A DNA stretch of 37,442 nucleotides from Arcicella sp. (GTDB taxonomy: Bacteria; Bacteroidota; Bacteroidia; Cytophagales; Spirosomataceae), in assembly GCA_014376355.1 (NCBI GenBank), contig JACMRQ010000135.1:1-37442 (forward strand), written 5' to 3'. The notes under the pieces were generated by a model. That model was given only the letters and a program-made list of their open reading frames with translations, had not been told where the DNA came from and made no database searches. A program made the position numbers and the translations under genes. This document shows, one piece after another, positions 1 through 10,386 of this stretch. Each line of letters opens with the position of its first letter. Within the stretch, counting starts at the first letter, position 1.

Positions 1-98
1 ACTTCACGTCCTAATTCACGGTTTAAATCGTCTTTTCTTTGACGAGTCTGTTCCCTTCTTTCGGGAGTCAAATCAACTTTTTCGATTCGCTTTCTCAT
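1..98 (-). CDS. N-terminal fragment of a hypothetical protein, truncated by the window edge (MRKRIEKVDLTPERREQTRQRKDDLNRELGRE...)
   Basis: Open minus-strand frame from ATG at 98 to the window edge; TAnnTTTG-type promoter element upstream at 230-237. Confidence 0.4.
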   Translation of the reverse strand, partial: MRKRIEKVDLTPERREQTRQRKDDLNRELGRE

Positions 99-229
99 TT
101 GTTTTTTTGTTAAAATATTGCAACATCACTGCTGTAAAAAATATAGTATTAATTCCAATTAAAACGAATATTTACGCCCTGTAAATCACTAAATTTCAAC
201 GATTTAGCTCAATTTTTTTTAATGGTTTG

Positions 230-237
230 CAAAGGTA
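230..237 (-). promoter_or_regulatory. Putative Bacteroidota -7 element (TACCTTTG on minus strand) for the truncated ORF at 1-98
   Basis: caaaggta on + strand; matches the Bacteroidota TAnnTTTG consensus. Confidence 0.4.
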
Positions 238-296
238 CGATTATTTATGGAGTTAAAAAAAACTTTTTATAATACAATTTTTTGATTCTATTATAT

Positions 297-1787
297 CTAC
301 TCCTCCCAATCAAAACTCCTTGCCACCGCTTTCTTCCAATAATGAATTAATTTCTCTCTTTTTGATTCTTCCATAGCAGGTTTCCACGTGTGGGCGATTC
401 CCCAATTTTGTTTTAAATCATCTAAATCTGTCCAATAACCAACGGCTAAACCTGCGGCATAAGCGGCACCCAAAGCGGTAGTTTCAATCATGGCTGGACA
501 AACGACTGGTACTTCCACCAAATCTGCCTGAAATTGCATGAGGGTCTGATTTACAACCATTCCACCATCCACCCGAAGTGAAGAAATCTGAATACCAGAG
601 TCTTTTTCCATGGCTTCCAAAACCTCCAAAGTTTGAAATGCCGTTGCTTCCAAAGCCGATCGTGCAATGTGGGCCTTGTTCACATAGCTGGTTAAACCTA
701 CAATAATTCCACGGGCATCGGCTTTCCAGTAAGGAGCATATATACCCGAGAACGCAGGTACGACATAACAACCGCCATTATCTTCAACGGTATTTGCCAA
801 AGTCTCAACGTCTGAACTCTTTTTTATAATACCCAAATTATCCCGCAGCCATTGAATCAAAGAACCCGCAATGGCAACTGAACCTTCTAAAGCATAATTA
901 ACAGGCTGATTTCCAAATTGATAAGCAACAGTTGTGAGTAATCCATAATTAGAGGGAGTAATTTTTGTACCTGTATTCATTAACATAAAACAGCCCGTTC
1001 CATAAGTATTTTTGGCTTCTCCTGGAGCAAAACAAGTTTGTCCGACCAAAGCAGCTTGTTGGTCGCCCAAGTCGCCCGCCACAGGTACACCAGCTAATAC
1101 GCCACGAGCTTCGCCATAAATTTCACTACTTGATTTTATAGTTGGTAACATTGCTTTTGGAATATTCAAAGTCGCCAAGATTTCATCGTCCCAAGCTAAG
1201 GTTTTTAAATCCATCAATTGGGTTCGGCTCGCATTTGTTACATCCGTTATGTGGATTCCTCCATCCGTTCCACCCGTCAAATGCCAAATAATGAAGGTAT
1301 CCATGTTGCCAAAAATAGCATTTCCTATTTCTGCATCTTCTCGAAGACCCTCCACATTTTCCAACAACCACTTAATTTTTAATCCACTAAAATAAGTAGC
1401 TAAAGGCAAACCCGTTTTATCACGGAATCTATCTGCTCCACCATCTTTTGTTAATTCTGCCACCATATTTCCAACACGAGTATCTTGCCAAACGAGTGCA
1501 TTGTAATAAGGCTGACCTGTATGCCGATTCCAAACTACGGTAGTTTCACGTTGATTTGTGATACCAACGGCTGCAATATCAGTAGATGAAAGATTGGCTT
1601 TACCCAAAGCTAAACCAATAACTTCCTGCGTATTTCGCCAAATTTCGTCTGTGTCATGTTCAACCCAACCCGCTTGTGGATAAATCTGTTTATGTTCCTT
1701 TTGTCCGACCGAAATCTGATTTCCTTGTTTGTCAAAAATAATAAAACGAGTACTGGTTGTGCCTTGATCAATTGAGCCGATGTACAT
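297..1787 (-). CDS. glpK: Glycerol kinase (FGGY family)
   Basis: ORF 297..1835; [20 protein letters not shown]-terminus, internal ATG at 1787 preferred; [11 protein letters not shown] and [24 protein letters not shown] motifs. Confidence 0.95.
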   Translation of the reverse strand: MYIGSIDQGTTSTRFIIFDKQGNQISVGQKEHKQIYPQAGWVEHDTDEIWRNTQEVIGLALGKANLSSTDIAAVGITNQRETTVVWNRHTGQPYYNALVWQDTRVGNMVAELTKDGGADRFRDKTGLPLATYFSGLKIKWLLENVEGLREDAEIGNAIFGNMDTFIIWHLTGGTDGGIHITDVTNASRTQLMDLKTLAWDDEILATLNIPKAMLPTIKSSSEIYGEARGVLAGVPVAGDLGDQQAALVGQTCFAPGEAKNTYGTGCFMLMNTGTKITPSNYGLLTTVAYQFGNQPVNYALEGSVAIAGSLIQWLRDNLGIIKKSSDVETLANTVEDNGGCYVVPAFSGIYAPYWKADARGIIVGLTSYVNKAHIARSALEATAFQTLEVLEAMEKDSGIQISSLRVDGGMVVNQTLMQFQADLVEVPVVCPAMIETTALGAAYAAGLAVGYWTDLDDLKQNWGIAHTWKPAMEESKREKLIHYWKKAVARSFDWEE

Positions 1788-1880
1788 AAATAATGGTTTT
1801 TTGGATAAATGATTTGTAAAGATATAAAATATCATTAAAGCGAGATAATTTATGAGAATAAGATGTTAAAATGGACAACA

Positions 1881-1913
1881 AAAAATAGCCATGTTTCTTG
1901 AAGAAACATGGCT
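1881..1913 (-). terminator. Intrinsic terminator of the AbiEii-like gene or operon
   Basis: agccatgtttc-ttgaa-gaaacatggct, 11-bp perfect stem, followed on the minus strand by atttttt. Confidence 0.7.
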
Positions 1914-1940
1914 TTGAAATATATGTATTTTACAAAACAA

Positions 1941-2567
1941 TTACCTCAAATATTCACTAACTTTCAAGCTAATTACTCTCTGAATATCTTCCCACGTTTG
2001 ATTTTGCAAGCTAATTGGGTCTTCACTTTCGTCTGCATCCGCAAAGTAGGTAATGGCTTGAGGAACAGTGATGAACAAATTTTGAGTAACGTATTTTTCT
2101 TTATGAAAATTAGTAAAATCTTCGACAGTATAATGTTTTAGTAGTTCGGCTACATCCCAAAAATCTTTCTTTTTAGCTCTCCCCAAAATAGCCTGTACTT
2201 TCATGGCAACTATATCTTCGGTTGAAAACATTCGTATGCCTTGCGTTTCAAATTGTGGTCTAATGAGCGGATGTGGGTGACGAACAATATCAATTTTGAC
2301 TTCATCGACAAAGCAGAAGATACCAAAACGAGAGGGTTTATCTTCAACTACGAAACTATCTCGAAATTTATTTCGTAGTGCCTCAACAATATGAACATTT
2401 TCAAAAGATTTATTTGAAAATAAGTCCAAATCAATTGACATTCTATGTCCATATAAAAGAGACAAAGCCGTACCTCCAACTAATGCAAAATCCTTTAATT
2501 CAGGTATTTGCATTAGTTTATTTAATACGGAAAGAGTGTAGGGTTCGACTGTCTCAATGCGTAGCAT
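1941..2567 (-). CDS. Nucleotidyl transferase AbiEii/AbiGii toxin family protein
   Basis: LKDFALVGGTALSLLYGHRMSIDLDLFSNKSF nucleotidyltransferase motif (GGTAL...H.R.S.DLDLF); about 208 aa. Confidence 0.85.
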   Translation of the reverse strand: MLRIETVEPYTLSVLNKLMQIPELKDFALVGGTALSLLYGHRMSIDLDLFSNKSFENVHIVEALRNKFRDSFVVEDKPSRFGIFCFVDEVKIDIVRHPHPLIRPQFETQGIRMFSTEDIVAMKVQAILGRAKKKDFWDVAELLKHYTVEDFTNFHKEKYVTQNLFITVPQAITYFADADESEDPISLQNQTWEDIQRVISLKVSEYLR

Positions 2568-2818
2568 CTAAAATCTTTTAAGGGTTTACTGATTATGGCA
2601 CTTGCCAAATACATTCTTGTTTCAGGGAGAAATTTGGTATTTAAAAGAACCTGGGTAACTCTTTCATCACCATAATAACGACGACAATTTCGAATATCTT
2701 CAACATCGCCACGTTCAAAAACCCGTTCAATGACAAAATTTGCTTTTTTATCATAATCAATATTTTCAAAGACTACATCCCAAAAAATACGTTTATTAAA
2801 TATTGGTTTTGTTTCCAT
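2522..2818 (-). CDS. DUF6922-like small protein, probable antitoxin partner of the AbiEii-like protein
   Basis: 98 aa, FWDVVFENIDYDKKANFVIERVFERGDVEDIRNCRRYYGDERV; immediately upstream of and overlapping the AbiEii-like ORF. Confidence 0.65.
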   Translation of the reverse strand: METKPIFNKRIFWDVVFENIDYDKKANFVIERVFERGDVEDIRNCRRYYGDERVTQVLLNTKFLPETRMYLASAIISKPLKDFRCYALRQSNPTLFPY

Positions 2819-2828
2819 TTCATAACTA

Positions 2829-4826
2829 TTATCTTATTTCTAAAACCTTAAACTCCGTCCGACGATTGGCTTGGTGTTCTTCTTCTGAACATGGAATTCC
2901 GTCGGCACATTGATTTACTAATTGACTTTCGCCATAACCTTTTGCTACAATACGAGTAGGCGAAATTCCTCTTGAAATGATGTAGGAAACCGCTGATTCT
3001 GCTCGCCTTTGTGATAGTTTTTGATTGTATTCAGACGTTGCTCGTGAATCGGTATGTGAACCTAATTCTAATTTAATATTTGGATTATCAATTAAAATTT
3101 GTGCAATTTTATCCAATTCTGGCGAAGCATCACTTCTAATGTCAGATTTATCTAAATTATAATAAATTGGAGCAATACTAAATGTTTTTGTAATATCCCT
3201 TCCCACCTCTGGTTTGGTCATTTTTATACTGGCATAAAAGGTAGTATCCGTTTCGGCTTTAATTAGTTTATCAATTGGAACTAACTTCCCAACCATCGTA
3301 AAAGGCTCCCGTTTAGTGAAATATCCTTTCTTTTCAGTAACGATGATATATGTCTTTTCTTCATCCATTTTTACTTTTCCAAAAGTACCTTCTACCTTAG
3401 TATAAACTTCTTCAATAGCTTGATTTGTTGAGTTATCAATAATGGCAACTTTTACAGAGTCAAGCGTTTGATTTTTATCATCTGTAATTGTTCCCAGTAA
3501 AAAATAACGAATAGTTTTCTTTTTTGGAGGATCAATTTTCGCAATAATTGGCGGTGGAACTTCATATTTTTTACCAGGTTGCGTATTTTCATAATAATAA
3601 ATATCATCATCACCTTTACCAGAATCACGGTTTGATGCAAAATATCCTTTAGTTGAATCAATCGCAACTAATCCAAAATCATCGAAGCGTGAATTCAAAG
3701 GAATTCCCAAATGTTCAATTTTAATTTCGCCGTTTACTCGAGTGGCTGTAAATAAATCTAAACCACCAATTCCAGCGTGTCCATCCGAAGAAAAGTACAA
3801 CTTTCCATCTGCCGAAACATAAGGAAACATTTCATCACCAGGTGTATTAATGTCCGAACCCATATTAACGGCTCTTCCAAATCTTCCTGCATTGTCAATA
3901 TTGGCACGATAAAGGTCAATTCCACCTTTTCCACCCGCACGATTTGAACTAAAATATAATGTTTTATTATCAGCAGAAAAGGAAGGAGAACCATCCCAAG
4001 CCAACGAATCGGATACAGAAACCATTTCAGGTTCTGACCAAACACCGTCAATATTTTTGGAAATATATAAATCAACATCGGGGGATGCATCTGAACGCTT
4101 GCCAGTATTGCCACGGGCAAAAACCATCATTTTACCATCCTTTGAAAATGTTGGTGTTCCTTCATTGGCATTATCTTTAAAAATGGCGGCACTAAAAAGC
4201 GTGGGTGTTCCAATTTCTGTGGGTGTATTTAAGGAAGCACGATATAAACCCAGAAAAGGCAGACCATTATTCTTATAAATAACATCCTTGCGTGAAGCCG
4301 TAAAAATCAGCTCATTTCCCTGTGGAATTGGGGCAAATTCTGTACCCGTAGAATTCAAACTCATTGGTTTGATTTCGATGTACGTTTTATTATTTGCCAA
4401 TGCCTCAATTTCAGGTAAAAGGTCAATTTCATTTTGAGCCTTTAGTTTAAATTCTTTACTTGGAATACCTGATAAATACTTTTCCAAGTTTTCACTTGCT
4501 TCTTTATACTTGCCCTGCATTTTTTGGATTGTTGCCAAATGATAACGCAAATCGTTTTCTTTGCTACCCGCAGTCAAGGCTTTCTCATAATAATCTCCTG
4601 CCATCAAAGGACGATTGGAAAGTCGGTAGGATTCAGCAATTAAATAATTGGTTTTGCCCAATTCATAATTTGCCCCCGATGCCTTTTGTAATTCCTTTAT
4701 AGCCAATTCATATTCGCCATTATCAAATTTTTTCTGCCCTTTTTTGAAAGATTGTAGAGCGGAATTACAACTATTTAGCAAAATAATTGCCAAAAAAAAC
4801 AATATAGAAATACGCAATTTTTGCAT
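2829..4826 (-). CDS. OmpA-family lipoprotein with TPR, WD40-like (PD40) propeller, carboxypeptidase-regulatory-like and OmpA_C domains; PorE-like (type IX secretion associated)
   Basis: ORF 2829..4883; likely start MQKLRISILFFLAIILLNSCNS (lipobox); N-terminal TPR; repeats such as SPSFSADNKTLYFSSNRAGGKGGIDLYRA; CRD segment FLLGTITDDKNQTLDSVKVAI; C-terminal ELGSHTDSRATSEYNQKLSQRRAESAVSYI. Confidence 0.85.
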   Translation of the reverse strand: MQKLRISILFFLAIILLNSCNSALQSFKKGQKKFDNGEYELAIKELQKASGANYELGKTNYLIAESYRLSNRPLMAGDYYEKALTAGSKENDLRYHLATIQKMQGKYKEASENLEKYLSGIPSKEFKLKAQNEIDLLPEIEALANNKTYIEIKPMSLNSTGTEFAPIPQGNELIFTASRKDVIYKNNGLPFLGLYRASLNTPTEIGTPTLFSAAIFKDNANEGTPTFSKDGKMMVFARGNTGKRSDASPDVDLYISKNIDGVWSEPEMVSVSDSLAWDGSPSFSADNKTLYFSSNRAGGKGGIDLYRANIDNAGRFGRAVNMGSDINTPGDEMFPYVSADGKLYFSSDGHAGIGGLDLFTATRVNGEIKIEHLGIPLNSRFDDFGLVAIDSTKGYFASNRDSGKGDDDIYYYENTQPGKKYEVPPPIIAKIDPPKKKTIRYFLLGTITDDKNQTLDSVKVAIIDNSTNQAIEEVYTKVEGTFGKVKMDEEKTYIIVTEKKGYFTKREPFTMVGKLVPIDKLIKAETDTTFYASIKMTKPEVGRDITKTFSIAPIYYNLDKSDIRSDASPELDKIAQILIDNPNIKLELGSHTDSRATSEYNQKLSQRRAESAVSYIISRGISPTRIVAKGYGESQLVNQCADGIPCSEEEHQANRRTEFKVLEIR

Positions 4827-4892
4827 GAAAGTATTTTTATTAGAGTAATTATTTAACGAGAGCATAGTACAAAGAAATACCAATACTTTACA

Positions 4893-5135
4893 TTAATTTT
4901 TTAATAATTTATGTATATTTCGTTTTACTAAATAGGTCAATATTAAAACTATAGTTAACACAATCAGCCCTTTATCGGTATGATTTTGGAAAAATAATGT
5001 CGGAAATTTTTTCCAAGAATAAATCATAATGGCGATAATCAATAATTCTGCAAAAAAGAAAACTTGAAGAATTCCAATAATTACAGACAATAAAATTGGG
5101 CGAATATTCCTGAATATATTTTCTTTTTCTACCAT
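4893..5135 (-). CDS. Small membrane protein (2-3 predicted TM segments)
   Basis: 80 aa with hydrophobic stretches; tightly packed between co-directional genes. Confidence 0.55.
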   Translation of the reverse strand: MVEKENIFRNIRPILLSVIIGILQVFFFAELLIIAIMIYSWKKFPTLFFQNHTDKGLIVLTIVLILTYLVKRNIHKLLKN

Positions 5136-5139
5136 GAAT

Positions 5140-5715
5140 TTAAAAGAAGAAACCGCCTACTCTAATTACAATCGGACTTCCATAAAGTTGATTACCCGAA
5201 TTTGCATTGTACGAAAAATTGTAAAGAGCCGTTATTTGAAAACCTCCAAATCCCACGCCAAGACCAGCCAAAAACTGGGGGTCGTAGGAAGCTGATTGAG
5301 TCCCTGAGGCAAGAAAATATTTTTGTATCTCTCCTTGTGCAAATGCCTTTGAAAGAATTCCCTCTAATATATGTAAACGATATTGTCCAAATGCTCTTGG
5401 ACCATAAAAATTCAAAGCATTTGGGTTAAAAGTCGACTTGTAATATTGATAATCTACGGCCAAACCTGCCGTAAAATCATTTGTTACTTGATAACCTACC
5501 ATCGGGGAAACACTTATTACAGTTGGATTTCCAAATTGTAAACCACCAACTCCTCCACCAATTCTAATTCGCTGACGGAAAGGCAAATCTCTGACATCTT
5601 GTTCTTCATCCAAATCACGAACAGAACTATCTTGTTTAATTACTATGGGATCTTGGGCGTAAGTACTTGTATATGAAACGATTGATAAAAATAAAAAGAA
5701 AAGAAACTTTTTCAT
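5140..5715 (-). CDS. Predicted outer-membrane beta-barrel protein
   Basis: Signal peptide MKKFLFFLFLSIVSYTSTYAQ; alternating aromatic/glycine strands (GGGVGGLQFGNPTVISVSPMVGYQVTNDFTAGLAVDYQYYK) ending in VIRVGGFFF. Confidence 0.75.
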   Translation of the reverse strand: MKKFLFFLFLSIVSYTSTYAQDPIVIKQDSSVRDLDEEQDVRDLPFRQRIRIGGGVGGLQFGNPTVISVSPMVGYQVTNDFTAGLAVDYQYYKSTFNPNALNFYGPRAFGQYRLHILEGILSKAFAQGEIQKYFLASGTQSASYDPQFLAGLGVGFGGFQITALYNFSYNANSGNQLYGSPIVIRVGGFFF

Positions 5716-5911
5716 GATTCTGGTAATTAGTTGTTAATTGTATGTCTTTATAAACGTAAATAAACCATATTTTCTTGCAAGATACGAAACATTCTTTTCT
5801 GAAATTATGTCTGATTATTAAGGGTACAGTGTTTTCCTAAGTTTTCACGCACTTGCACACAGCGTATTTTGTAAACCATTACCCTAAAAACTAATCAAGC
5901 ATAGAATTTGT

Positions 5912-5919
5912 TACCTTTG
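5912..5919 (+). promoter_or_regulatory. Putative -7 element TACCTTTG upstream of uvrA
   Basis: Matches TAnnTTTG; about 75 bp upstream of the uvrA ATG (5992). Confidence 0.45.
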
Positions 5920-5991
5920 TTACATTCATTTACCAGTGATTTATAGGGCTAAGAACTAATCTCGAAAACCTAATCACTATTCTCCAAATTC

Positions 5992-8868
5992 ATGAATATT
6001 ACTGAAATTAATCATCAAGATCATACTTCAATTGAAGACCTTGACCCTAAGCGTTTTATCATAATCAAAGGGGCGAGGGTTAATAATCTTAAAAATATTG
6101 ATGTTGCCATTCCCCGTAATAAATTAGTGGTAATTACAGGTTTATCGGGTTCTGGAAAGTCATCTTTGGCTTTTGATACACTTTTTGCGGAGGGGCAACG
6201 AATGTACGTTGAAAGTTTAAGTTCATACACTCGGCAATTTTTGGGACGAATGGAAAAACCTGATGTGGACTATATTAAGGGTATTTCTCCTGCGATTGCT
6301 ATCGAACAAAGAGTTTCAACCAAAAACCCTCGTTCAACCGTTGGAACAACTACCGAAATTTATGATTATTTAAAATTACTTTTCGCACGAGCGGGCACAA
6401 CGATTTCCCCTGTGTCGGGAAAAGAGGTAAGTAAAGACACCATTTCAGATGTTGTGGATTATATTTTCACTTTGGAAGAATCCACTCGTGTAATGATTTT
6501 AGCACCATTTTTTCTGAAACAAGAACGAAAGTTAGCGGAAGAAATGAAAGTTTTACTACAGAAAGGCTATACCCGAATTGTAATTGATGGAGAGACAAAA
6601 TTTTTAGAAGAATTACTGGATAATAAAGAAGAATTGAAGAATCTTCCACCGTTAAATATTTTTACCAATAATTATAAAATTCTGATTGATCGTGTTGCTA
6701 TCAAAAAAGAAGAGAACGGTCAGCCTGAAGAAGAAACACAATTTCGCCTATCAGATTCCGTTCAAACTGCCTTTTTTGAAGGAGATGGAATTTGTTTCGT
6801 GGAAGTTATGGGAGGAGAAACGAAAGTATTTTCTGATAAATTTGAAGCAGATGGAATCAAATTTGAAGAACCCTCTTTGAACCTATTTAGCTTTAATAAT
6901 CCTTACGGAGCTTGTAAAAAATGCGATGGTTTCGGAAGAATTTTAGGACTTGACCCCGATTTAATTATTCCTGATAAAAGTATTTCAGTTTATGAAGGAG
7001 CAATTGCCCCGTGGCGAACTGAAAAAATGGGCGAATATTTAGTTCCATTAATAAAAAATGCCACACAATTTGAATTTCCAATTCATCGTCCTTACAAAGA
7101 TTTAACGAATGAACAGAAGGCTGTTTTGTGGTCAGGAAATAAATACTTTTTAGGTTTAGATGCCTTCTTCAAAATGATTGAGGCTGAAACATACAAAATT
7201 CAATATCGAGTAATGCTTTCTCGTTATCGTGGACGTACTTCATGTCCCGAGTGCAAAGGTTCACGTTTGCGTCAAGATGCTGGGTATGTAAAAGTGGATG
7301 GAAAGTCGATTATTGACTTGGTCTTGATGCCAATTACAGACGTGATAGTATTTTTTAATAATTTGCAATTACCAGATTATCAAGTAAGCGTTTCCAAAAG
7401 AATTCTTCAAGAAATTGAAACTCGTTTGGAATATATGAACAAAGTTGGATTAGGATATTTGAGTTTAAACCGCTTGTCTTCTACCCTTTCTGGTGGAGAA
7501 TTTCAACGGATAAAACTCGCTACTTCCTTAGGTAGTGCCTTGGTGGGTTCGATGTATATATTGGATGAGCCAAGCATTGGTTTACATCCACGAGATACAC
7601 TGAGATTAGTGTCCGTTCTGGAATCTTTGCGAGATATGGGGAACACCGTAATCGTCGTTGAACACGAAGAGGAAGTCATGCGTGCTGCCGACCAAATTGT
7701 TGATATTGGACCCGATGCGGGGAGAAATGGCGGAGAGTTAGTTTTTCAAGGAACCATTGATGATTTTAAGAACAATGATTCTACACTTCTTTCACATACG
7801 ATTAATTTTTTATCTGGAAAAGACAAAATTGAAGTTCCAAAATTCCGTAGGAAATCGACCAGTTTTATCGAAATAAAAGGGGCTTATGAGAATAATTTAA
7901 AAGATATTTCGGTAAAGTTTCCCTTAGGAATTCTCAATGTTATCACGGGTGTGAGTGGTTCGGGTAAGTCAACTTTAGTACGTAAAATCTTATATCCAGC
8001 TCTTGGAAAACACTTAGGAACTTATTCGGATGAATCCGGGAAATTTGGAGAAATGACGGGAAGTATCAATAAGATTGAAGCCGTTGAAATGGTTGATCAA
8101 AACCCGATTGGCAAATCATCTCGTTCAAATCCAGTTACTTACATCAAGGCTTACGACCAAATTAGATTGTTGTATTCTGAACAACCCGTTTCAAAATCAA
8201 GAGGTTATAAACCTGCTCATTTTTCTTTCAACGTTGAAGGAGGGCGTTGTGAAACTTGTCAGGGAGAAGGTTTTATAACCATCGAAATGCAGTTTATGGC
8301 AGACGTAAAACTCAAATGTGAATCATGCGGAGGCAAGCGGTTTAAGCAAGAAATTTTAGATGTAAAATACCACGAAAATGACATTGCTGACATTTTAGAT
8401 ATGACAGTGGATGAGGCCATTGAATTATTCAAAAAAGACCAACCTAAATTAGTTGAAAAACTCCTACCACTACAAGAAGTAGGTTTGGGATACGTCAAGT
8501 TAGGACAATCTTCCAACTCGCTTTCGGGTGGAGAAGCACAGCGGGTAAAATTGGCAAGTTTCTTGGGAAAAGGCAATGCAAATAAAGGAAAAACGCTCTT
8601 TATTTTCGATGAACCAACCACAGGTTTACATTTCCACGATATTAAAAAACTTTTAAAAGCCATCAATGCGTTGGTGGAACAAGGGGATTCGGTAATTATT
8701 ATTGAACATAATATGGAAGTTATCAAATCGGCTGACCACATTATTGACATTGGTCCTGAAGGCGGAGAAAAAGGTGGTTATATTACTTTTGAGGGTACAC
8801 CTGAAGAAATGATAAAAATTGACGGGAATTATACGGCTAATTTTCTGAAAGGGAAAATAGAAAAGTAG
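5992..8868 (+). CDS. uvrA: Excinuclease ABC subunit A
   Basis: Two Walker A motifs ([46 protein letters not shown]), CxxC zinc motifs, duplicated LSGGE signature; 958 aa. Confidence 0.98.
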   Translation: MNITEINHQDHTSIEDLDPKRFIIIKGARVNNLKNIDVAIPRNKLVVITGLSGSGKSSLAFDTLFAEGQRMYVESLSSYTRQFLGRMEKPDVDYIKGISPAIAIEQRVSTKNPRSTVGTTTEIYDYLKLLFARAGTTISPVSGKEVSKDTISDVVDYIFTLEESTRVMILAPFFLKQERKLAEEMKVLLQKGYTRIVIDGETKFLEELLDNKEELKNLPPLNIFTNNYKILIDRVAIKKEENGQPEEETQFRLSDSVQTAFFEGDGICFVEVMGGETKVFSDKFEADGIKFEEPSLNLFSFNNPYGACKKCDGFGRILGLDPDLIIPDKSISVYEGAIAPWRTEKMGEYLVPLIKNATQFEFPIHRPYKDLTNEQKAVLWSGNKYFLGLDAFFKMIEAETYKIQYRVMLSRYRGRTSCPECKGSRLRQDAGYVKVDGKSIIDLVLMPITDVIVFFNNLQLPDYQVSVSKRILQEIETRLEYMNKVGLGYLSLNRLSSTLSGGEFQRIKLATSLGSALVGSMYILDEPSIGLHPRDTLRLVSVLESLRDMGNTVIVVEHEEEVMRAADQIVDIGPDAGRNGGELVFQGTIDDFKNNDSTLLSHTINFLSGKDKIEVPKFRRKSTSFIEIKGAYENNLKDISVKFPLGILNVITGVSGSGKSTLVRKILYPALGKHLGTYSDESGKFGEMTGSINKIEAVEMVDQNPIGKSSRSNPVTYIKAYDQIRLLYSEQPVSKSRGYKPAHFSFNVEGGRCETCQGEGFITIEMQFMADVKLKCESCGGKRFKQEILDVKYHENDIADILDMTVDEAIELFKKDQPKLVEKLLPLQEVGLGYVKLGQSSNSLSGGEAQRVKLASFLGKGNANKGKTLFIFDEPTTGLHFHDIKKLLKAINALVEQGDSVIIIEHNMEVIKSADHIIDIGPEGGEKGGYITFEGTPEEMIKIDGNYTANFLKGKIEK

Positions 8869-8889
8869 TTACCATTTAAAAAGAAAATA

Positions 8890-8922
8890 CAAAAAAACCT
8901 TACGACTATAAGGGTTTTTTGT
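8890..8922 (+). terminator. Intrinsic terminator downstream of uvrA
   Basis: aaaaaaaccttacgactataagggttttttgtt hairpin with T-tract. Confidence 0.6.
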
Positions 8923-8930
8923 TAACGTAA

Positions 8931-9125
8931 CTATGCAACTCTTTGTTGCTGATTTTGGATTGATTTTTGAAAAGAGAATGTCCTCAGCATACCGATTTTG
9001 ATTTTCTTTTTCAGGGCCGCAGTCTCAAACTTATATGTGTTATGACCTTTCAGTAATTCTTCGGCGATATTCGCCACTAACATATCCACGGATTCGGTTG
9101 TTAGTACAATTGGCATGTTTTTCAT
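8931..9125 (-). CDS. Hypothetical 64-aa protein
   Basis: Isolated ORF in otherwise noncoding DNA; TATATTTG (-7-like, minus strand) at 9171-9178. Confidence 0.45.
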   Translation of the reverse strand: MKNMPIVLTTESVDMLVANIAEELLKGHNTYKFETAALKKKIKIGMLRTFSFQKSIQNQQQRVA

Positions 9126-9261
9126 CAGAGACAGTTTTGTGGTTGTGAATATTGTTTTATAATGTATTTACAAATATATTACTTATCCTAATAACTTCAT
9201 AATCAAGACAATAACAAAACGAATATATCACTAAAATAGTTTTAAAACAGCGACGAAACGG

Positions 9262-10260
9262 TTAAAATAATTTTATTAAAGACTTGCCCCATGCACCCCC
9301 TTGTAAAATTAAATTTAATTTTTGAGGAACTTCTTCCAAAGTAATTTCAGTGGCTAATAATTCTAAATCTGCTGGTTTAAAATCGGTAGCTAATTTTTTC
9401 CAAATTTCTTGCCGTAAAGGCATAGGACACTCGGCTGAATCAATGCCAAATAACGTATTTCCACGAAGGATAAAAGGTAAAACAGAAGTTGGCAAATCAG
9501 GCGAGGCTACTAAACCGCAGATTGCCGCCGCTCCTCCATATGTCAGTGATTTTAATGCAGTCGCTAAAATATTTCCTCCAACCGTATCCACAACCCCCGC
9601 ATAAACTGATTTCAACATTGGACGACCAGATTTATCATCCATAGCTTCTCTTGATACAATTTCAGTTGCACCAACCTTTAATAAAAACTCATGTGCTTCT
9701 GGTTTTCCTGTTACTGCTGTTACTTTAAAACCTAATTTTTTCAATATCGCAACTGCTAAAATTCCCACACCGCCCGTTGAACCTGTTACTAATACCTTTC
9801 CTTTTTCAGGAGATAAACCATTGTTAATCAAAGCATTTATGCACGAAGCAGCCGTAAATCCCGCCGTTCCATTTATCATTGCCTCACGCATTGACAAACC
9901 TGCTGGCATAGCCACAATCCAGCGGGCAGGCACACGGATATACTCAGATAGTCCGCCCGAAGTATTCATGCCTAAATCATAACTGGTTACGATAACTTCA
10001 TCACCTACCTTAAAATCAGACGATTGACTTTCCTCCACAATTCCTGCGGCATCAATGCCTGGCGTGTGCGGATAATTGCGAGTAACCCCTTTATTACCAA
10101 CCGACGACAAAGCATCTTTATAATTGAGAGCAGAATAATGTACTCGAATCAAAACTTCCCCCGCAGGCAAATCCGAAACTTGACGTTGAATTATTTCTAT
10201 ATCATACTGTTTATCCGATTTTTCTGAAATTTGAAGTGCTTTAAACGTTTTGTTTTCCAT
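9262..10260 (-). CDS. YhdH/YhfP family quinone oxidoreductase / acryloyl-CoA reductase-like MDR protein
   Basis: HYSALNYKDALSSVGNKGVTRNYPHTPGIDAAGIV; VLVTGSTGGVGILAVAILKKLGFKVTAVTGK; 332 aa. Confidence 0.9.
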   Translation of the reverse strand: MENKTFKALQISEKSDKQYDIEIIQRQVSDLPAGEVLIRVHYSALNYKDALSSVGNKGVTRNYPHTPGIDAAGIVEESQSSDFKVGDEVIVTSYDLGMNTSGGLSEYIRVPARWIVAMPAGLSMREAMINGTAGFTAASCINALINNGLSPEKGKVLVTGSTGGVGILAVAILKKLGFKVTAVTGKPEAHEFLLKVGATEIVSREAMDDKSGRPMLKSVYAGVVDTVGGNILATALKSLTYGGAAAICGLVASPDLPTSVLPFILRGNTLFGIDSAECPMPLRQEIWKKLATDFKPADLELLATEITLEEVPQKLNLILQGGAWGKSLIKLF

Positions 10261-10386
10261 GTTTTTATTTTCTTAAAAGATGTTAAACCCTTGCCTTTTA
10301 AGATTGAAATTGTTTGTTTTGTTATCATTTTCTTAAAACCATTTAAAAAGTCCTAAATCTAATTGTTTTAAGACTTTCTAATAATA

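Noticed and set aside
3452-4120. Alternative-frame ORFs 3452..3667 and 3758..4120 within the PorE-like gene
   Set aside because: Same-strand out-of-frame ORFs with no family resemblance; the main frame has clear PD40 repeats.
8259-8750. 163-aa antisense ORF in uvrA
   Set aside because: Shadow ORF opposite a highly conserved CDS; no recognisable domain.
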